Assembly: GCA_018333535.1 (NCBI GenBank)
Contig: JAGXTA010000085.1
Coordinates: 1-39,032, forward strand
DNA length: 39,032 bases
Direction: 5' to 3'
Source: Deltaproteobacteria bacterium
Lineage (GTDB): Bacteria > Desulfobacterota > BSN033 > UBA1163
The position numbers and the translations under genes were made by a program. Below the pieces are notes generated by a model that did not search any database, was not told where the DNA came from, and was given only the letters and a program-made list of their open reading frames with translations. How positions within the stretch are numbered: position 1 is the stretch's first letter; every line of letters begins with the position of its first letter. This document shows positions 24,571 to 32,721 of this stretch, piece after piece.

Positions 24571-25295
24571 AAAATCCCCTCTCCCCTGTGAGACTGTGTC
24601 GTGATAGGGGAAATGGTAAAATTTTTAAGCATGATCCTGGCGTCCGCAATCACACACCGGCTTGAATTACAGATGACAGGATTTAAATCGATCGATTCAA
24701 AATCATGCTCAAGGCTCATCACCAGGTCTGATAACGTCAAAAGAAGTTTATTCAATTTCTCCGAATCGACAGGCTCGGCTCCCCTGTACCCTTCAAGAAG
24801 GGGACGCGCCCTGAGACATCTCTTCATCGAATCGATATCCTTCTGCATGAGAGGGGCCATTCTCAAAACGACATCCTGATAAATCTCAGCCCATGTTCCT
24901 CCCAATCCCAAAAGAATCACCGGACCAAACTGAAAATCATTTTTGGCGCCAATGATTAACTCTACACCGGAAACCATTTCCTCGATTAATACTCCTGCAA
25001 ACCCTTCGATCTTGCTGAGCCGGTCAAAAGTCCCCATCAGTTGCCTCTCGTTGCCAATGCCTACTTCAACCCCATTCTTTTCCGACTTATGAATCACTTT
25101 CGGAGAAACAACCTTGGCCACAACTGGGTAACCGATGCTTTTGGCAAAACGGACGGCCTCTTCAATCTGGCCCGCCAAGAAATATCGAGGGACTTCCAAT
25201 CCGGCTAAAGAAAAGAAACGCTTTGCCTGAGGTTCCAAAACCCAGCCTGTTTCTTTTGAAGTCAGGAGAATCTCTCTCATCTCTCGGGTTAACAT
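24567..25295 (-). CDS. ADP-forming acyl-CoA synthetase beta subunit (ATP-grasp)
   Basis: 242 aa. ATP-grasp domain: YPVVAKVVSPKVIHKSEKNG with His69 at the site of the beta-subunit phosphohistidine, VLIEEMVSGVELIIGAKND, PVILLGLGGTWAEIYQDVV and SIDLNPVI. With the alpha subunit it converts acyl-CoA, ADP and Pi into acid, CoA and ATP (reversible). Its start overlaps the alpha gene by 7 bp. The last about 14 residues (PITTQSHRGEGIF) are encoded by a dispersed palindromic repeat (24576-24610), so the native C-terminus was probably replaced by repeat sequence. Confidence 0.87.
   Translation of the reverse strand: MLTREMREILLTSKETGWVLEPQAKRFFSLAGLEVPRYFLAGQIEEAVRFAKSIGYPVVAKVVSPKVIHKSEKNGVEVGIGNERQLMGTFDRLSKIEGFAGVLIEEMVSGVELIIGAKNDFQFGPVILLGLGGTWAEIYQDVVLRMAPLMQKDIDSMKRCLRARPLLEGYRGAEPVDSEKLNKLLLTLSDLVMSLEHDFESIDLNPVICNSSRCVIADARIMLKNFTISPITTQSHRGEGIF
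24576..24610. repeat. GACACAGTCTC-loop palindrome at the 3' end of the ACD beta gene
   Basis: On the minus strand CCCCTATCAC-GACACAGTCTC-ACAGGGGAGAGGGG; the loop and arms match the repeat at 272-327. It lies within the last codons of the minus-strand gene. Confidence 0.65.
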
Positions 25296-26656
25296 GGCTG
25301 GTGCCTCCTCAATGCCTCAGCCATATGGACGGCCTCCTCAATGGAATGGGAAACTGGAATCTGATTCAACTGGAATCCCTCGACGAACATCATGAATTTA
25401 TCCACATGGGGCACGTAAGCAATGATGGGTTTGCCCGTTTGTCGGTAGATCTGACTTAACCTCGCTCCCAGATCGGAAGAAATCCCCGGCAGATAGGGAA
25501 GAAGCAGGATCAGGAGGCAGTCGATCTCCTCCCTTTCGCTTAAAAATTTGGCGGTGTTTACAAAGTCCTCATCCACCGCGCTCCCGGTTAGGTCAACGGG
25601 ATTTCTCAGGGAGGATATCGCCTGAATCCGGGGAGAGATTCTCTGTCTGATTTCAATTTGATCCGAATCGGCCAGAGCCGGCACGGAGAGTCCATGGGAT
25701 AAACAGGTATCCACAGCCAAGGCTCCATGCCCGCCACTTCCGGTGATGATGCCAATGTTTCCTCCGATGGAGCCCCGGTAACAGCAAAAGACTTCACAGA
25801 AAGGGATCAATTCATACTCATCTTTGGCTTCCACCACTCCATATTGGGCGAGCACGGAAGAAAACACCTCATAATCTCCTGCCATTGCCGCAGTATGGCT
25901 TGCCACCGCCCGGATTCCCATCGGCGTCTTCCCGGCCTTTAGCGCCACAACTGGTTTTCCGCATCCTTCAGCCTTCAGAATAAACTCTCTCCCTTCTCTT
26001 TTTCCAAATCCCTCAATGTAAAAAGCAATGACATTTGTTTCAGGATCTTGAGCAAAATACTCCAAAAGCTCAATTTCTCCGATCAGGGCTTTGTTGCCAA
26101 TGCTAATAGCCTTTGACAGGCCCACACCCTCTCCGGCTAATTTCACCATATGATCCACCAGGATTCCCCCGCTTTGGCTGATGAGCGCAACCCCGCCCTT
26201 CTCCGGCCTGATCATCCTTTCGCTTGGGATGAAAAAAGTGTCATAAAAAGGATGGGAGTAGATTCCCAGACAGTTGGGTCCGATAAATGGAAAATCAGCT
26301 TCTTTGGCAATAGACACGAGACGGTCCTGTAAATCCTTATTCCCGCTTTCGGCAAACCCACCTGAAATGACCACTGCGCCTTTCACTCCTGCCCGAATAG
26401 AATCGGTCACCATCTTTGGAACCATTTCGGATCGGGTGGCGATGACTGCAAGATCAATCTTCCCGGGAATATCCAGGATGCTGGCATAGACTTTTTCCCC
26501 CTGATAGAGCCCCCCGCGGTCGTTGACCGGAAACACTTCTGCCCGTAATCGAAACTTGTTCTTATTGTAAATGACATTGGCCGGATGCCTCTCGTTGGTG
26601 AGGGAAATCCCAATCACAGCAAAATTCTTAGGCTTAAAAAGGCCATGAAGGTCCAC
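25289..26656 (-). CDS. ADP-forming acyl-CoA synthetase alpha subunit (CoA-binding/ligase)
   Basis: 455 aa. CoA-binding Rossmann domain (FKPKNFAVIGISLTNERHPA), succinyl-CoA-synthetase-like domain 2 (GPNCLGIYSH, ALISQSGGILVDHM, SIGNKALIGEIELLEYF), then VASHTAAMAGDYEVFSSVL with His254 in the phosphohistidine position, and a ligase-CoA domain. The P. furiosus-type enzymes have the same alpha/beta split. Start is GTG with AAGGGGG six bases upstream. A TATAAT box lies about 30 nt before it. In acetate-forming metabolism this pair makes ATP; in the other direction it activates acids. Confidence 0.88.
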   Translation of the reverse strand: MDLHGLFKPKNFAVIGISLTNERHPANVIYNKNKFRLRAEVFPVNDRGGLYQGEKVYASILDIPGKIDLAVIATRSEMVPKMVTDSIRAGVKGAVVISGGFAESGNKDLQDRLVSIAKEADFPFIGPNCLGIYSHPFYDTFFIPSERMIRPEKGGVALISQSGGILVDHMVKLAGEGVGLSKAISIGNKALIGEIELLEYFAQDPETNVIAFYIEGFGKREGREFILKAEGCGKPVVALKAGKTPMGIRAVASHTAAMAGDYEVFSSVLAQYGVVEAKDEYELIPFCEVFCCYRGSIGGNIGIITGSGGHGALAVDTCLSHGLSVPALADSDQIEIRQRISPRIQAISSLRNPVDLTGSAVDEDFVNTAKFLSEREEIDCLLILLLPYLPGISSDLGARLSQIYRQTGKPIIAYVPHVDKFMMFVEGFQLNQIPVSHSIEEAVHMAEALRRHQPC

Positions 26657-26683
26657 GACAGCCCCCTTTCAAAAATGATTTTG

Positions 26684-26712
26684 ATTATACATCAATCCTC
26701 GGACAATGGAAA
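26684..26712 (-). promoter_or_regulatory. Promoter for the ACD alpha-beta operon
   Basis: Minus strand: TTTCCA (26712-26707), 17 bp, perfect TATAAT (26689-26684). This puts the 5' end about 20 nt before the GTG start, leaving room for the AAGGGGG ribosome site. Confidence 0.5.
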
Positions 26713-26731
26713 TGATTAAAGTTGGTTCAAT

Positions 26732-26814
26732 CCCCGTAACCTCGGTTATGGGGGGTATTTGACCCTTTTCTATTTCTTTAACTGAGGGGTTACTAACCCC
26801 CCCCCTTTTTTTTT
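26732..26814 (+). terminator. Paired hairpins ending in a U-run: orphan terminator or small RNA end
   Basis: Hairpin 1: CCCCGTAAC-CTCG-GTTATGGGG (26732-26753, one G-U). Hairpin 2: GGGGTT-ACT-AACCCC (26786-26800), followed by five C and nine T (26806-26814). The segment GTAACCTCGGTT (26736-26747) can instead pair with AACTGAGGGGTTAC (26780-26793), disrupting both. No plus-strand gene lies directly upstream, and a good promoter follows at 26818. It occupies part of the 315-nt divergent spacer 26657-26971. Confidence 0.45.
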
Positions 26815-26817
26815 ACG

Positions 26818-26846
26818 TTGACTATTTCCATGAGGTTGAATAGAAT
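26818..26846 (+). promoter_or_regulatory. Sigma-70-type promoter for the MBL/rhodanese gene
   Basis: TTGACT (26818-26823), 17 bp, TAGAAT (26841-26846). The leader to the ATG at 26972 is about 120 nt and contains a CTGCCTGCCGCAGGCAG hairpin (26927-26943) before the RBS AGGGAGG. Confidence 0.6.
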
Positions 26847-26971
26847 TCATTTATCAGCCCTTTATCCTGGCAGCATAAATATTATCTCAACCTACAGACA
26901 TTAAGATTCAGGCCTTAAACCTTAACTGCCTGCCGCAGGCAGGATCAATACAATCCTAAAGGGAGGTTCAT

Positions 26972-28411
26972 ATGTTGATCCAATCGTTCTTTGTTAACGG
27001 TCTGGCACACAATTCGTACATTTTGGGAGGTTCAAAGACCTGTGCGGTAATTGACCCCCGCCGGGATGTCCAGATCTATCTCGATTCAGCCAAGGGGATG
27101 GGCTGGAAGATCACCCACATCCTTGAAACCCATCTCCATGCGGACTTCACCTCAGGGCATATGGATTTGGCTCAAAAAACAGGGGCAAAAATCTATGCCC
27201 CCAAGGCTGGAAACTGCCAGTTTGAACATGTGGGACTTGTCGAAGGCGACCCCTTCAGGGTCGAGGACATGGAGTTTAAGGTTCTTGAAACACCTGGACA
27301 TACTCCAGAACACATCTCTTTCGTGGTGGTGGACCACTCACGGGGTGAAGACCCTACTGCATTATTTTGTGGAGATACCCTTTTTGTGGGAGATGTGGGA
27401 AGGCCCGACCTATTTCCAAATATTGCAAAAGAGTTAGCCTCTAAGCTTTTCGACAGTCTCCAAAAACTGTTGAAGCTTCCTGATTTCTGTGAAGTCTATC
27501 CAGCTCATGGAGCAGGCTCCCTCTGCGGAAGGGCCATGTCTGCCAAAAGGACAAGCACCATCGGCTATGAAAGGAAGTATAACTACGCCCTTCAAATAAA
27601 GGACCGGGAAAAATTTATTGAGTCTTTAACAACCGATATGCCTGAAGCGCCTGACCATTTTAGCCGATGTAGCGATATTAACCGAAAAGGGCCCACCCTG
27701 GTGAAGGATCTCCCTTCTTTAAACCCTTTTGACCCATCCTCTTTTTCAAGCAGGATGAACGAAAAACAGACTACCGTTCTTGACATTCGGAGTTACGATG
27801 CCTTTGGAGGACAGCATGTCCTTGGAGCTTATCATATCGACTTAGGAGGAAACTTTGCTACCTTTGCAGGTTGGGTTCTTCCTCCGGATAAGGACATTCT
27901 ACTTGTTTCAGAAACAAGGACACAGGCAGAAGAGGCTGTGGTTTGGCTCAGAAGGGTGGGACTTGACCGCACGATCGGTTTTCTTGACGGAGGCATGTTT
28001 GAATGGGGGAAGGCCGGCCTCCAAACAGAACACATTCGACAACTCTCAGCCGTAGAACTGAATCATAGACTGACCACAGGACCGGTCTTTACCCTAATTG
28101 ATGCAAGGGGAAAAGGGGAATACCAAAATGGCCATATTGAAGGGGCCATTCCTATTCCTTTCCCTGATCTCAGAAAACGCTACAATGAGCTGGATCCAAA
28201 AACGCATGTGGTCGTCATCTGCAATACCGGCCACAGGTCAAGCCTTGGGGGCAGTATTTTAAAACAGCATGGATTCAAAGATGTTTCAAATGTGGCAGGA
28301 GGGATGACGGGGTACAATGCCGCTGGTTTCGGCCCCGAATGTCCTGCCTGTGTGGCGCCCCATGGCCCCGGATTAAAACATATCAGTGAAAAATATCCAA
28401 TTAGCAATTAG
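26972..28411 (+). CDS. Persulfide-dioxygenase-like MBL-fold protein fused to two rhodanese domains
   Basis: 479 aa. Residues 1 to about 235: metallo-beta-lactamase fold of the ETHE1/CstB type (ILETHLHADFTSGH, TPGHTPEHISFVV, FCGDTLFVGDVGRPDLF, VYPAHGAGSLCG). About 260-350: first rhodanese domain whose loop reads LLVSETRTQ, without a Cys, so probably inactive. About 365-460: second rhodanese domain with active Cys417 in VVICNTGHRSS. Such fusions oxidise persulfide sulfur to sulfite and exchange it with thiosulfate in the cytoplasm. A split YeeE/YedE pair and SulP follow, making a sulfur-handling group. Confidence 0.88.
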   Translation: MLIQSFFVNGLAHNSYILGGSKTCAVIDPRRDVQIYLDSAKGMGWKITHILETHLHADFTSGHMDLAQKTGAKIYAPKAGNCQFEHVGLVEGDPFRVEDMEFKVLETPGHTPEHISFVVVDHSRGEDPTALFCGDTLFVGDVGRPDLFPNIAKELASKLFDSLQKLLKLPDFCEVYPAHGAGSLCGRAMSAKRTSTIGYERKYNYALQIKDREKFIESLTTDMPEAPDHFSRCSDINRKGPTLVKDLPSLNPFDPSSFSSRMNEKQTTVLDIRSYDAFGGQHVLGAYHIDLGGNFATFAGWVLPPDKDILLVSETRTQAEEAVVWLRRVGLDRTIGFLDGGMFEWGKAGLQTEHIRQLSAVELNHRLTTGPVFTLIDARGKGEYQNGHIEGAIPIPFPDLRKRYNELDPKTHVVVICNTGHRSSLGGSILKQHGFKDVSNVAGGMTGYNAAGFGPECPACVAPHGPGLKHISEKYPISN

Positions 28412-28473
28412 CATTTATCAATGAATGTAAAAAATTCAATTGAAAATGGAGCCCATTACACAAATGCTAAAAA

Positions 28474-28558
28474 CACCCTTCGACAGGCTCAGGGTGAGCG
28501 GAGTTTATATTGAAATCATTGACTTTTTCCGTTCGTGCTGAGCTTGTCGAAGCATGGG
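28474..28558. repeat. REP-like doublet in inverted orientation
   Basis: CACCCTTCGACAGGCTCAGG (with GTGAGCGG following, 28474-28501) and an inverse, diverged copy CCGTTCGTGCTGAGCTTGTC (28529-28558), separated by 27 bp. It belongs to the family that brackets the GIY-YIG gene at 7616-8001, here without a gene. The remainder of the 234-nt spacer 28412-28645 shows nothing coding. Confidence 0.75.
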
Positions 28559-28645
28559 AGGTGCCTTTGTGGAACAGGCTCGCTCTATGATCATGAATAA
28601 TTTAGCAGTGCTAATTCTGAACTTTGCATTGAGATGGAGTTAGCT

Positions 28646-29152
28646 ATGGAATATCTGAGCATGGTACAATGGTCACCCTATGCGGTGGGGATTGGGATAG
28701 GAATTCTAAGTGGTATTGCTTTTCTCTTATCCGATAAACCCATTGGCTGTTCGACGGCTTTTACAAGGACAAGCGGGATGATAGAAAAACTGCTTCGTGG
28801 AGGCTTCGTCGCAGAAAAAGCCTACTATAAAAAATTTGCTCCCTCCATTGACTGGGAATGGATGCTTGTCCTGGGCATCTTCATCGGCGCCTTTATCTCG
28901 TCAATCCTTTCCGGAGAGTTCAAGGCAATATGGGTGCCGATGAAATGGTCGGACACTTTCGGTCACACACCCATCTTACGATGGATGGTTGCACTTCTTG
29001 GTGGCGTCATCATAGGTTTCGGGTCGCGCTGGGCAGGGGGTTGCACCAGTGGCCATGGAATCAGCGGAACCCTTCAACTCGCTGTCAGCAGTTGGTTGGC
29101 GGCAATCTGTTTTTTCATCGGTGGGATTGTGACGGCCATGATGATTTTTTAA
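28646..29152 (+). CDS. YeeE/YedE family transporter, N-terminal half type (Cys form)
   Basis: 168 aa from the ATG at 28646 (GGAG six bases upstream; 28634 is an alternative). Four to five membrane helices. Two family cysteine motifs are intact: KPIGCSTAFTRTSGMIEKLL and WAGGCTSGHGISGTLQLAVS. YeeE/YedE proteins such as TsuA take up thiosulfate, passing it by conserved cysteines through the membrane. Here the usual two-repeat protein is split into two genes; the second half is the interrupted gene at 29275. It is the all-Cys paralogue of the TGA-containing gene at 33921. Confidence 0.85.
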   Translation: MEYLSMVQWSPYAVGIGIGILSGIAFLLSDKPIGCSTAFTRTSGMIEKLLRGGFVAEKAYYKKFAPSIDWEWMLVLGIFIGAFISSILSGEFKAIWVPMKWSDTFGHTPILRWMVALLGGVIIGFGSRWAGGCTSGHGISGTLQLAVSSWLAAICFFIGGIVTAMMIF

Positions 29153-29174
29153 AAGATGGTGATTTCCTAACCTT

Positions 29175-29254
29175 GTCATCCTGAATTTATTTCAGGATCA
29201 TGCTCTATGTTCTTAGAGTCTGGGTTGGAGATTCTGGACCAAGTTCAGAATGAC
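29175..29254. repeat. GTCATCCTGAA...TTCAGAATGAC palindromic repeat
   Basis: It opens with GTCATCCTGAA and closes with TTCAGAATGAC, with inner GATCCTGAAAT-type arms. It fills the spacer between the two halves of the first YeeE/YedE pair. Confidence 0.7.
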
Positions 29255-29274
29255 AGTAAAATATGGAGCGTAAA

Positions 29275-29832
29275 ATGCTTAAAATACTTTATCAAAATAC
29301 CAACCTCCAGTTATTCATCGGATTGCTCACAGGCGTTCTTTTCGGTTTTCTCCTCCAAAAAGGCGGCGTCACAAAATACGATGTGATCATAGGCCAACTC
29401 CTTCTGACCGACTTTACCGTTGTCAAAATTATGCTTTCTGCGGTGATAACAGGAATGCTCTGAGTCCATCTGCTCCGGAGCCTGGGCCTGGCTCAATTGC
29501 ATCCTAAACCCGGATCTTTGGGTTCTTCCGTCATAGGAGGGCTGATTTTTGGAGTGGGATTTGGAATCCTGGGTTATTGCCCCGGCACGCTGGCCGGAGC
29601 AGTTGGGCAGGGATTTCTGGATGCTCTTTTCGGAGGGATCATAGGCATTCTGATCGGCGCAGGCATCTTCGCAGAACTCTATCCAAAGCTGGAAAGGACT
29701 ATTTTGAATAGAGGTCATTTCGGCGAGTTGACCTTCCCCCGAATGTTGAAGGTCAACCCCTGGTGGGTCGTTATCCCTGTATCGTTCGGACTGATAGCTC
29801 TCCTTTTCTTGATTGAAAGATCCGGATTTTAA
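29275..29832 (+). CDS. YeeE/YedE second-half protein (DUF6691-like) interrupted by in-frame TGA
   Basis: Read through one TGA (29461-29463, codon 63), this is a 185-aa membrane protein collinear with the 180-aa paralogue at 34465: IGLLTGVLFGFLLQKGG, FTVVKIMLSAVITGM, then after the TGA VHLLRSLGLAQLHPKPGSLG, IGGLIFGVGFGILGYCPGT and GIILIGAGIFAELYPKL-type segments. The frame is otherwise intact. The TGA aligns with a Gly (GGA) of the paralogue, one substitution away. A hairpin GAGCC-TGGGCCT-GGCTC starts 14 nt after it. Options: recent nonsense mutation (likely), selenocysteine or readthrough, or a sequencing error. Start 29275 preferred over 29263. Confidence 0.6.
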
Positions 29833-29837
29833 AACCT

Positions 29838-31505
29838 ATGCTCCAGAGCATTATACCTGCTATCGGGTGGCTTAAAGATTATAAGCTCCCCGATTTGAAA
29901 AGCGACCTAACAGCAGGAACCATCGTAGCCATCATGCTCATCCCCCAGGGCATGGCTTATGCCATGTTAGCGGGGTTGCCTCCGGTGATGGGACTTTATG
30001 CCTCCACATTTCCCCTTATCCTATACGCCCTTTTCGGTTCTTCGAGACATCTCGCTGTCGGGCCGGTGGCCATGATTTCCCTGCTGGTTTTTACAGGTGT
30101 CTCTCTTCATGCAGAGCCGGGTTCAAACCAATACATCCAATTGGTCTTGCTTCTATCATTAATGGTCGGTGTGTTCCAATTTCTGATGGGTCTTCTGGGG
30201 GCCGGTTTTTTTATCAACTTCGTTTCTCATGCCGTGATCAGCGGATTTTCATCGGCGGCAGCCATCATCATAGGTCTCAGCCAATTAGGCCATCTCCTCG
30301 GGATCAAACTGTCGGTTCACCATTCGGTATTTCAATTACTCTGGGAAGCCATTGAACGAATTGGAGGGTTCCATCCCATCACGCTGGGGATCGGCCTGGC
30401 CGGTATTTTCCTCCAGGTCTTATTAAAAAAATGGGCTCCCCGGCTTCCTGCCCCTCTCCTATTGGTGGCAGGAAGCATCATGCTGACCTACCTTCTCCGT
30501 CTGGATCAATCTGGCGTCAAAATTTTGGGGGACATTCCACAGGGACTCCCTGGTTTCATCTTCCCCGCAATGAACCTTGACTCTATCAGCCTGTTGCTCC
30601 CAGCCGCCATGACGATCCTGTTTGTCGGATTTATGGAATCCATCTCTATCGCTAAATTAATTGCTGTAAAAGAAAGATATAAAATCAATTCAAACCACGA
30701 ACTCAGAGGGTTGGGACTCGCCAATATGGCTGCCGCCCTTTTCTCCGCTTATCCGGTGACGGGTGGATTCTCTCGCACCGCAGTAAACCATCAGGCAGGA
30801 GCCAAGACAGGGCTTGCCTCAATGATTTCAGCAGGGTTGATCATATTGATCCTGCTTTTTCTTACACCTCTCTTCTATTACCTTCCCAATGCGGTTCTGG
30901 CAAGCATTGTGGTGGTTGCCGTCTCAGGCTTGATTGACTTCAAAGGGGTAAGACATTTTTTCAAAATAAGACCGGTGGACGGTTGGACCTGGATGCTCAC
31001 CTTTATCACTGCCTTGATCCTTGGAGGCGAGAAGGGAATCCTCGCTGGGGTAGCCTTCTCTTTGCTCCTCTTTATCTGGCGGAGCTCTCATCCTCACGCC
31101 GCAGAATTGGGATACATCGAAAAAGAGAAGGTTTTCAGGAATGTGAAGCGATTTCCGGAAGCCAGGGCCTTTCCGGAAGTTTTGATCCTACGGGTGGATG
31201 CCTCTCTCTATTTTGCCAATACGGGGTTTCTCGAAGACCTTCTCCACAAGAACCTTGTCGAAAAACCTGAAGTGAAGCGGGTTATTCTCGATTTCTCGGG
31301 AGTAAACGATATGGATGCGATCGCCATCGATGCCCTGGAAGAGATGATGGATGCTTATCGAGAAAAGAAGGTTCTCTTTCTCTTCGCTGAAATGAAAGGT
31401 CCCGTGCGGGATCTGATCATGAAAGCAGGTTGGGAAGAGAAGTATGGAAAACAGTTTCGATATCCATCAATCGAACACGCCTTAAGGGAGATTGAATTGG
31501 GGTAA
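29838..31505 (+). CDS. SulP-family sulfate permease with STAS domain
   Basis: 555 aa. Membrane part with DLTAGTIVAIMLIPQGMAYA and LAGLPPVMGLYASTFPLILY (classical SulP signature), FSRTAVNHQAGAKTGLASMI, about 10-14 helices. Cytosolic STAS domain from about 440: ILRVDASLYFANTGFLEDLL and RVILDFSGVNDMDAIAIDAL. SulP proteins carry sulfate or other anions, including bicarbonate, so the substrate is not fixed by sequence. It starts 5 nt after the interrupted YeeE/YedE gene. Given thiosulfate-type and persulfide genes nearby, sulfate is a reasonable guess. Confidence 0.88.
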   Translation: MLQSIIPAIGWLKDYKLPDLKSDLTAGTIVAIMLIPQGMAYAMLAGLPPVMGLYASTFPLILYALFGSSRHLAVGPVAMISLLVFTGVSLHAEPGSNQYIQLVLLLSLMVGVFQFLMGLLGAGFFINFVSHAVISGFSSAAAIIIGLSQLGHLLGIKLSVHHSVFQLLWEAIERIGGFHPITLGIGLAGIFLQVLLKKWAPRLPAPLLLVAGSIMLTYLLRLDQSGVKILGDIPQGLPGFIFPAMNLDSISLLLPAAMTILFVGFMESISIAKLIAVKERYKINSNHELRGLGLANMAAALFSAYPVTGGFSRTAVNHQAGAKTGLASMISAGLIILILLFLTPLFYYLPNAVLASIVVVAVSGLIDFKGVRHFFKIRPVDGWTWMLTFITALILGGEKGILAGVAFSLLLFIWRSSHPHAAELGYIEKEKVFRNVKRFPEARAFPEVLILRVDASLYFANTGFLEDLLHKNLVEKPEVKRVILDFSGVNDMDAIAIDALEEMMDAYREKKVLFLFAEMKGPVRDLIMKAGWEEKYGKQFRYPSIEHALREIELG

Positions 31506-31552
31506 GGGTTGAAGTATAATGTCCAAAATATTTAAACGACAAGGAGGAGGAC

Positions 31553-31858
31553 ATGCCGAAAAAACCCAGCGAACTGGAAGAGGAATATTTTGCGAGGATG
31601 GAGTTTGAAAAGAGAAAAAAGATTGAAGATGAAAGGCACAGACAACTCGCCGAACAGGAGAAAAAGAGGCTGAAGGAACTCCACTACATGAGATGTCCCA
31701 AATGCGGAATGCAACTCATCGAAATTGGTTACAAAAACATCAAGATTGACAAATGTTCCGAATGTGACGGAATCTGGCTCGATGCCGGAGAACTCGAAAC
31801 CGTATCCAAACTTGAAAAGACCGGTCTGGATAAATTGTTCGGTGTGTTTAAGAAATGA
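31553..31858 (+). CDS. Small zinc-ribbon protein (zf-TFIIB domain)
   Basis: 101 aa. A charged coiled-coil N-terminal half (EEEYFARMEFEKRKKIEDER...) and a C-terminal zinc ribbon: MRCPKCGMQLIEIGYKNIKI, KCSECDGIWLDAGELE. This is the zf-TFIIB pattern of small proteins of unknown function. Strong RBS (AAGGAGGAGG). It is the last gene before a 14-bp perfect hairpin at 31882. Confidence 0.85.
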   Translation: MPKKPSELEEEYFARMEFEKRKKIEDERHRQLAEQEKKRLKELHYMRCPKCGMQLIEIGYKNIKIDKCSECDGIWLDAGELETVSKLEKTGLDKLFGVFKK

Positions 31859-31881
31859 CCTTATGGTACCAGTTTAATTTT

Positions 31882-31912
31882 ATGACACCCATTTGAAGCA
31901 AATGGGTGTCAT
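31882..31912. terminator. Perfect 14-bp hairpin after the zinc-ribbon gene
   Basis: ATGACACCCATTTG pairs with CAAATGGGTGTCAT around AAG. No T-run follows, so it is a weak intrinsic terminator at best. Its right arm merges with the GTCATTCC repeat that begins at 31908. Confidence 0.5.
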
Positions 31913-32086
31913 TCCCGCTGTTGGGTGCCAGAGCGCTTCAGAGCGCAGGCGTGGAAACGGGAATCCAGGGTTTCCTGTGGAAACAGGAATCCAGTTTCGT
32001 ATGTTTATGGTTCCCTGCTTTTGCAGTGACAATTTCTGGATTCCTGCCGAAGTTTACCCCGTACTTTGTTACGGGGCAGGAATGAC
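31908..32086. repeat. Composite GTCATTCC...GGAATGAC repeat
   Basis: Outer ends GTCATTCCCG and CAGGAATGAC enclose several hairpins (GAGCGCTTCAGAGCGC; TTTCCTGTGGAAACAGGAA; CCCCGTACTTTGTTACGGGG). It makes up most of the 342-nt spacer 31859-32200. The rest has no ORF of note. Confidence 0.75.
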
Positions 32087-32200
32087 GGATTGAATTCCCA
32101 TCCAGTAATTGGATTTTTTCGTAAAGCCAAATGGGACGAGCACATTAATGCCAAATCAAATGAGGACAGGCGTCTTGCCTATTAACGGAGGCGATAAAGA

Positions 32201-32692
32201 ATGAAAAATATGGTATTCGTCATTTCCACATTTTTCTTTCTGACGTCCCTGGGCCATGCCCAGACGAGGGGAAGTCCGCCCACCATCACTTTCTCTTATG
32301 CCCAGGAGAAAATCCGTTCAGGAGATATCTGGCGAATCTATCTCTCTGCCGATGATCCGGATGGCGATATGACAAGGATCGTTTCTGCCATTGAGCAGAC
32401 CGGAAGGGGACGTTATCCCGCTGACATCATCCGCCTGAAAAAGGGGATGGAAGGAAGATTTTCAGGCTATATCTATCTCCTCACCACTTCATTCCGGGAT
32501 TTCTGGGGAGTTACCCTCACGCTCACTTTGACCATTGAAGACCGTGTTGGAAATTCAAGCGGGCCCATCGTCTTTCCATTGGAATTTAACAGCGAACCCA
32601 TAAAACCTCTCCCTCCGGATACGGAGAAGGATTTGAACCGGCCCATCGGAGCCATTGGCATTGAACTGACCCGGCCTCCATACGGACTTTAG
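32201..32692 (+). CDS. Exported protein, Ig/cadherin-like beta domain, function unknown
   Basis: 163 aa with signal peptide MKNMVFVISTFFFLTSLGHA. The mature part has PPTITFSYAQEKIRSGDIWR, YLSADDPDGDMTRIVSAIEQ and LTLTLTIEDRVGNSSGP, the Asp-rich turn pattern of cadherin/PKD-type beta-sandwich domains; the ADDPDGD loop suggests Ca2+ binding. No specific family recognised. It lies 29 nt before a secreted propeller protein and may act with it in the envelope. Confidence 0.6.
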   Translation: MKNMVFVISTFFFLTSLGHAQTRGSPPTITFSYAQEKIRSGDIWRIYLSADDPDGDMTRIVSAIEQTGRGRYPADIIRLKKGMEGRFSGYIYLLTTSFRDFWGVTLTLTLTIEDRVGNSSGPIVFPLEFNSEPIKPLPPDTEKDLNRPIGAIGIELTRPPYGL

Positions 32693-32721
32693 AAGATTAG
32701 GACCATAAAGGAGGTGTCATA

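Noticed and set aside
26732-26846. Simple attenuator of the MBL/rhodanese gene
   Set aside because: A good promoter lies downstream of the terminator, so transcripts from it would not meet the hairpin; kept as an orphan RNA signal instead.
2699-32086. CRISPR-like reading of the recurring GTCATTCC repeats
   Set aside because: Copies are dispersed, palindromic and of different lengths, with no regular spacers and no cas genes.
31893-32093. 66-codon frame in the 31.9-32.1 kb spacer
   Set aside because: It is the translation of a palindromic repeat.
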